Below, one piece after another: positions 7,353-9,723 of a stretch of 9,723 nt of DNA. The number at the start of each line of letters is the position of its first letter. Within the stretch, counting starts at the first letter, position 1. Both the position numbers and the translations under genes were made by a program. The notes under the pieces are model-generated. The model had not been told where the DNA came from. It was given only the letters and a program-made list of their open reading frames with translations, and searched no databases. This DNA is from a bacterium (GTDB lineage Bacteria > Desulfobacterota > Binatia > UBA12015): assembly GCA_018970825.1 (NCBI GenBank), contig JAGWVP010000078.1, positions 1-9,723 of the forward strand, written 5' to 3'.

Positions 7353-8174
7353 ATGGAGTCGCAGAGACCTTCGGGGGGATGGACCGCGGCCTCCCTCGCC
7401 GCCCTGCTCGGCCTGCTCGGCCTGCTCGCCTCGGGCCTGCCGGCGTTCGCCGAGCGGCAGGAGGTCGCCGACGAGGCCGACGTGGTCTCGGACCGAAGCG
7501 TGCTCGGCTCGGACCCGAGCGAGATCGTCTCGCGGCTGGAGGTCCGCAACGAGTACCTGCGCGACGCCGAGGGGTACGCCGACACGACGATCTTCCGGGG
7601 CGATTGGGCGCCTGCCGACTGGATCCTCGGGCGCGTCGAGATTCCGCTCGTCTCGGCGAAGAGCGAGGAACTCGGCCGCGCGACCGGGCTCGGCGACGTG
7701 CTGCTCGGGCTCCGGGGAAAGGTGCGACTGGGCGAGAAGTGGTCGGCGCTCGCCGAGATGGCGGCGTACCTCGACACCGCGACCGCAGACGAGCTCGGAG
7801 CCGGCCTGAACGTGCTCGCCCCCCAGGGGGTCGTCGTGTGGAAACCCTCCCCTCCGTGGATCCTCGGGCTCCAGTACCAGTGGTTCGGCTCCGTCGGCGG
7901 CGGGGACGGGCTCGAGACGATCCGCGAGTCGGCGTTCCGGCCGCAGGTGCTGTGGCACCTTCCCCGCGGCTTCTGGCTCCTCGCCGACCCCCGCATCTAC
8001 GTGGACCACGTCGAGGGCACCCGGGTCGCCTTCTTCCCGACGGGCGAGTTCGGCAAGGTGGTGGCCGCCCACGTCGAGGTGTGGGTCCGCGGCGGGGGCA
8101 ATGCCGCGGGTGGAGGACGCCTCGAACGCACGGGCTGGGGTGCCGAGGCGGGCGTGCGCTACCTCTTCGACTGA
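7353..8174 (+). CDS. Exported MetA-like outer-membrane beta-barrel protein
   Basis: With the start at 7353 the product has 273 residues. It has a clear Sec signal peptide: a short N-region, a Leu/Ala-rich core at about 11-29, and cleavage after AFA at 31-33. The mature part is made of alternating strands with aromatic ends and short turns, such as WILGRVEIPLVS, GLGDVLLGLRGKVRLG, WILGLQYQWFGS, FWLLADPRIYVDHV and the closing GVRYLFD. The GLGDVLLGL segment and the strand pattern resemble the 'MetA pathway of phenol degradation' (Phenol_MetA_deg) family of barrel proteins, whose roles are mostly unknown but may include uptake or passage of hydrophobic compounds. It follows the channel gene by 104 bases on the same strand and is probably in the same unit. 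An alternative is an unrelated small porin-like barrel. The barrel class is well supported; the function is not known. Confidence 0.72.
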   Translation: MESQRPSGGWTAASLAALLGLLGLLASGLPAFAERQEVADEADVVSDRSVLGSDPSEIVSRLEVRNEYLRDAEGYADTTIFRGDWAPADWILGRVEIPLVSAKSEELGRATGLGDVLLGLRGKVRLGEKWSALAEMAAYLDTATADELGAGLNVLAPQGVVVWKPSPPWILGLQYQWFGSVGGGDGLETIRESAFRPQVLWHLPRGFWLLADPRIYVDHVEGTRVAFFPTGEFGKVVAAHVEVWVRGGGNAAGGGRLERTGWGAEAGVRYLFD

Positions 8175-8186
8175 ACGTCCGGAGCC

Positions 8187-8206
8187 GGTGCGTGCACCCA
8201 CGCGTC
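8187..8206. terminator. Possible bidirectional terminator between convergent genes
   Basis: In the 49-base gap between two convergent genes, GGTGCGTG (8187-8194) can pair with the stretch 8199-8206 around the loop CACC, including two G-T wobbles. CCGGT (8185-8189) can alternatively pair with ACCGG (8213-8217). There is no T-run on either strand. The location between convergent stops is the main argument. Confidence 0.3.
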
Positions 8207-8223
8207 CGCGAGACCGGTCGCCT

Positions 8224-8703
8224 TCAGCGCTGCGTCGGCCAGAGGCTCTCGGGCTCGCCGGTCCTCGCCGCGGTGGCGGGGCCCGCGGGCGCCGCGGGCT
8301 CGTCGTCGCCGAAGAGGCTCCCGATCCCGGTGACGAGGAGCAACACGGCGAACAGCGCCGCCAGCGCTCCGATCGCGAGCAGGATCGCCTTCCCGACGAT
8401 CGGCCAGCTCTGCAGGTATCCGTAGAAGACGAAGTGCCAGATGGTCATCGCCATGAGTGCCGTCTCGGCGATCGCCGACACCACCGCGCCACGAAGCGCG
8501 CGCGTGTCGATCACTCCCCAGAGCTGCGTGACGACCAGCGCGACGAGAGCGGCACCCAGCAGGCGGATGAAGACCATCGCCACCTTGTCGTACTCGGGGA
8601 TCTGGATGTCCGGGAAGGCGCTCAGCGGCAGGAAGACGAGCGGCACCAGGAACAGGATGGAGAAGGGGATCTTCCAGGCGAGGACGCGACGGACCGTGGG
8701 CAT
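8224..8703 (-). CDS. Four-helix integral membrane protein, unknown function
   Basis: This 159-residue protein starts at ATG 8703 and stops with TGA at 8226-8224. I do not recognise the family. Four hydrophobic segments are seen at about 12-29, 42-63, 70-94 and 103-128, with a conserved-looking loop after TM1 (AFPDIQIPEYDK, 29-40). Trp/His/Tyr are clustered in TM3 (TIWHFVFYGYLQSWP), and the polar tail after 131 is Ala/Pro-rich. No enzyme motif is visible. The upstream frame has no other start codon that makes sense, since it runs into the promoter and then antisense to aroQ, so ATG 8703 is well supported. It has no Shine-Dalgarno site but does have a -10 element 7 bases upstream. It is divergent from aroQ and convergent with the barrel gene. 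Confidence 0.75.
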   Translation of the reverse strand: MPTVRRVLAWKIPFSILFLVPLVFLPLSAFPDIQIPEYDKVAMVFIRLLGAALVALVVTQLWGVIDTRALRGAVVSAIAETALMAMTIWHFVFYGYLQSWPIVGKAILLAIGALAALFAVLLLVTGIGSLFGDDEPAAPAGPATAARTGEPESLWPTQR

Positions 8704-8740
8704 GACCGGGACGCTAGGCCAAAGGGCGGTGGCCCGGCAA
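8704..8740 (-). promoter_or_regulatory. Leaderless-type promoter of the minus-strand membrane gene
   Basis: Read on the minus strand, the -35 element is TTGCCG (8740-8735), followed by an 18-bp spacer and the -10 element TAGCGT (8716-8711). Seven bases separate it from ATG at 8703. Transcription would start at C8704 or, more likely, at the A of the ATG. No purine-rich ribosome binding site is present between them. Confidence 0.6.
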
Positions 8741-8746
8741 GCGGAG

Positions 8747-8781
8747 TTGACCCCCGGTCGGGCGGGGCCTAGACAGCCCCC
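8747..8781 (+). promoter_or_regulatory. Leaderless-type promoter of aroQ-accB
   Basis: TTGACC (8747-8752), a 17-bp spacer, TAGACA (8770-8775) and six bases precede GTG at 8782, the same geometry as the promoter at 793. The predicted +1 is the G of GTG. The intervening bases (GCCCCC) cannot serve as a Shine-Dalgarno site. The -35 box lies only 6 bp from the -35 box of the divergent gene. Confidence 0.72.
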
Positions 8782-9228
8782 GTGAACGCGATCCTCGTCC
8801 TCCACGGCCCGAACCTGAACCTGCTCGGGGAGCGGGAGCCCGAGGTGTACGGCCGCACGACCCTCGCCGAGATCGACGATCGGCTCGCGGCCCTCGCGAC
8901 CGAACTCGGCGTCGCCGTCGATTGCTTCCAGTCGAACCACGAGGGCGAACTCATCGACCGGATCCAGGCAGGGCGCGGACGCGTCGGCGCGATCGTGGTG
9001 AACGCGGGCGGCTTCACGCACACCAGCGTCGCGTTGCGCGACGCGCTCGCCTCGGCCGACGTCCCGGTCGTCGAGGTCCACCTGAGCAACATCCACCGCC
9101 GCGAGGACTTCCGGCACGACTCGCTCGTCGCCGGCGTTTCGCTCGGGCAGATCTGCGGATTCGGACCCGAGAGCTACCTGCTCGGCCTGCGGGCTGCGGC
9201 CACCGCGATGCGCGGTCGCAGCGCCTGA
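8782..9228 (+). CDS. aroQ: Type II 3-dehydroquinate dehydratase
   Basis: This 148-residue cytoplasmic enzyme converts 3-dehydroquinate to 3-dehydroshikimate, the third step of the shikimate pathway to aromatic amino acids. The N-terminal signature LVLHGPNLNLLGEREPEVYG is complete. The residues expected for the active site are all present, one position lower than in the Mycobacterium tuberculosis enzyme: Asn11, Arg18, Tyr23 (catalytic base), Asn74, His80, Glu98, His100 and Arg111. The usual NPGG/NPAA before FTHTSVALRDAL reads NAGG here, a mild change. Length is typical for the dodecameric type II family. The GTG start directly follows the predicted transcription start, with no ribosome binding site. 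accB starts 11 bases after the stop, so the two are probably co-transcribed. The identification is secure. Confidence 0.96.
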   Translation: MNAILVLHGPNLNLLGEREPEVYGRTTLAEIDDRLAALATELGVAVDCFQSNHEGELIDRIQAGRGRVGAIVVNAGGFTHTSVALRDALASADVPVVEVHLSNIHRREDFRHDSLVAGVSLGQICGFGPESYLLGLRAAATAMRGRSA

Positions 9229-9230
9229 GG
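9227..9230 (+). promoter_or_regulatory. accB ribosome binding site overlapping the aroQ stop
   Basis: GAGG begins inside the TGA stop codon of aroQ (9226-9228) and lies 9 bases before the accB GTG at 9240. This supports that start and suggests that accB translation depends on ribosomes ending on aroQ. Confidence 0.5.
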
Positions 9231-9239
9231 CGGCACGCG

Positions 9240-9683
9240 GTGGAGCACGACGAGATCCGGCGGCTCGCCCGGCTCATGGAGGAACTCGGGCTCGCCGAGC
9301 TCGAGATCGAGGACGAGGCCTCGCGCGTGCGGCTCGTCCGGGCGGCCGCGATCGCCCGGCTCGACCCCGCCGCCGGACCGGCGCGAGCAGAGGTCGAGGT
9401 CGCCCCGGTCGACGTCCCCCACGACGCGATCCCGGCCGGTTCGTCCGCGATCCGGTCGCCGATGGTCGGGACGTTCTGGCGCGCGCCTTCGCCGGACGCA
9501 CCGCCCTTCGTCTCCCCGGGGGACCTGGTCGAGCCGGGGTCGGTGCTCTGCCTCGTCGAGGCGATGAAGACGATGAACGAAGTCGTCGCCGAGGCCGCGG
9601 GCCGCGTCGTCAGCGTCCGCCCGGAGAACGGGGCGGCGGTCGAATACGGGACGATCCTCTTCCTCGTCGAACCGATCGGCTGA
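9240..9683 (+). CDS. accB: Biotin carboxyl carrier protein of acetyl-CoA carboxylase
   Basis: This 147-residue protein carries biotin between biotin carboxylase (AccC) and the carboxyltransferase (AccA/AccD) in the first step of fatty acid synthesis. The N-terminal helix region (IRRLARLMEELGLAELEIE, 6-24) is the usual AccB dimer or AccC-contact segment. An Ala/Pro-rich linker follows at about 36-68, then the biotinyl domain from SPMVGTFWRAPSPDAPPFV (73-91), which includes the 'thumb' loop typical of AccB. The motif EAMKTMNE has Lys110 as the biotinylated residue. Length is close to the usual 150-160. I chose GTG 9240 because it puts the N-terminus at the family's normal position; the open frame runs much further upstream through aroQ but is a shadow there. 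accC is expected just downstream, outside the window. Confidence 0.94.
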   Translation: MEHDEIRRLARLMEELGLAELEIEDEASRVRLVRAAAIARLDPAAGPARAEVEVAPVDVPHDAIPAGSSAIRSPMVGTFWRAPSPDAPPFVSPGDLVEPGSVLCLVEAMKTMNEVVAEAAGRVVSVRPENGAAVEYGTILFLVEPIG

Positions 9684-9723
9684 GATCGCCCGGAGGTCCG
9701 CGCACGCGGGACCGGAACGAGCA
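9684..9723 (+). other. Short stretch after accB to the window edge
   Basis: These 40 bases contain a GGAGG (9692-9696) and a small hairpin with arms GGTCC (9695-9699) and GGACC (9709-9713), without a T-run. No gene start is completed inside the window. The final bases could lead into accC, but this cannot be shown here. Confidence 0.3.

Noticed and set aside
7191..8201. A 336-codon antisense frame opposite the barrel gene
   Set aside because: The plus strand has a signal peptide, beta-strand pattern and barrel-type C-terminus, while the antisense product has no such features. It is a GC-driven shadow.
8704..9117. N-terminal extension of the minus-strand membrane protein into the aroQ region
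   Set aside because: The extension would be antisense to aroQ and cross both promoters. The ATG at 8703 gives a sensible four-helix protein right after a -10 element.
9695..9713. Terminator after accB
   Set aside because: The stem is short with a bulge and has no T-run, and accC is expected immediately downstream, so termination here is unlikely.

Overview
The window is very GC-rich DNA, with third codon positions almost always G or C. It comes from a Gram-negative (double-membrane) bacterium, because it encodes a tripartite RND efflux pump with an outer-membrane channel lipoprotein and a second outer-membrane-type barrel. The pump subfamily, the YhaN-like ATPase and the aroQ-accB pairing would fit a planctomycete, myxobacterium or related high-GC lineage. 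That placement is inference; nothing here fixes the taxon.

Layout. (1) Bases 1-738 are the 3' end of a YhaN/SMC-like coiled-coil ATPase gene that starts before the window. (2) A promoter at 793-821 leads into a run of five plus-strand genes: a small exported acidic protein (828-1181), a periplasmic adaptor lipoprotein (1359-2543), an RND inner-membrane pump (2550-5777), a NodT-type outer-membrane factor (5770-7248) and a MetA-like outer-membrane barrel (7353-8174). Adaptor, pump and channel are a complete tripartite exporter: their genes are 6 bp apart and then overlap by 8 bp. (3) Converging on this run is a minus-strand gene for a 159-residue four-helix membrane protein of unknown function (8224-8703). 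(4) Divergent from it is aroQ (type II dehydroquinase, shikimate pathway), followed at once by accB (biotin carboxyl carrier protein of acetyl-CoA carboxylase). The window ends 40 bases past accB, where accC would be expected.

The most striking signal is in the promoters. Three genes that head transcription units (828, 8703 minus, 8782) each have a -35-like TTGMCS, a 17-18 bp spacer and a CC-TAGNNN -10 element. In each, the -10 element ends only 6-7 bases before the start codon, so transcription should begin at or next to the GTG/ATG and give leaderless mRNA. Reading the whole window, I find the tetranucleotide CTAG only three times, and all three are these -10 elements. The genes inside operons carry ordinary GGAG/GAGG-type ribosome binding sites.

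I see no RNA genes, mobile elements, CRISPR arrays or insertion sequences. No gene-free stretch is longer than 300 bases; the longest is 177 bases, before the adaptor gene, and it holds hairpins but no convincing promoter. I see no obviously new enzymatic system; the content is a housekeeping/efflux region with an unusual promoter pattern.
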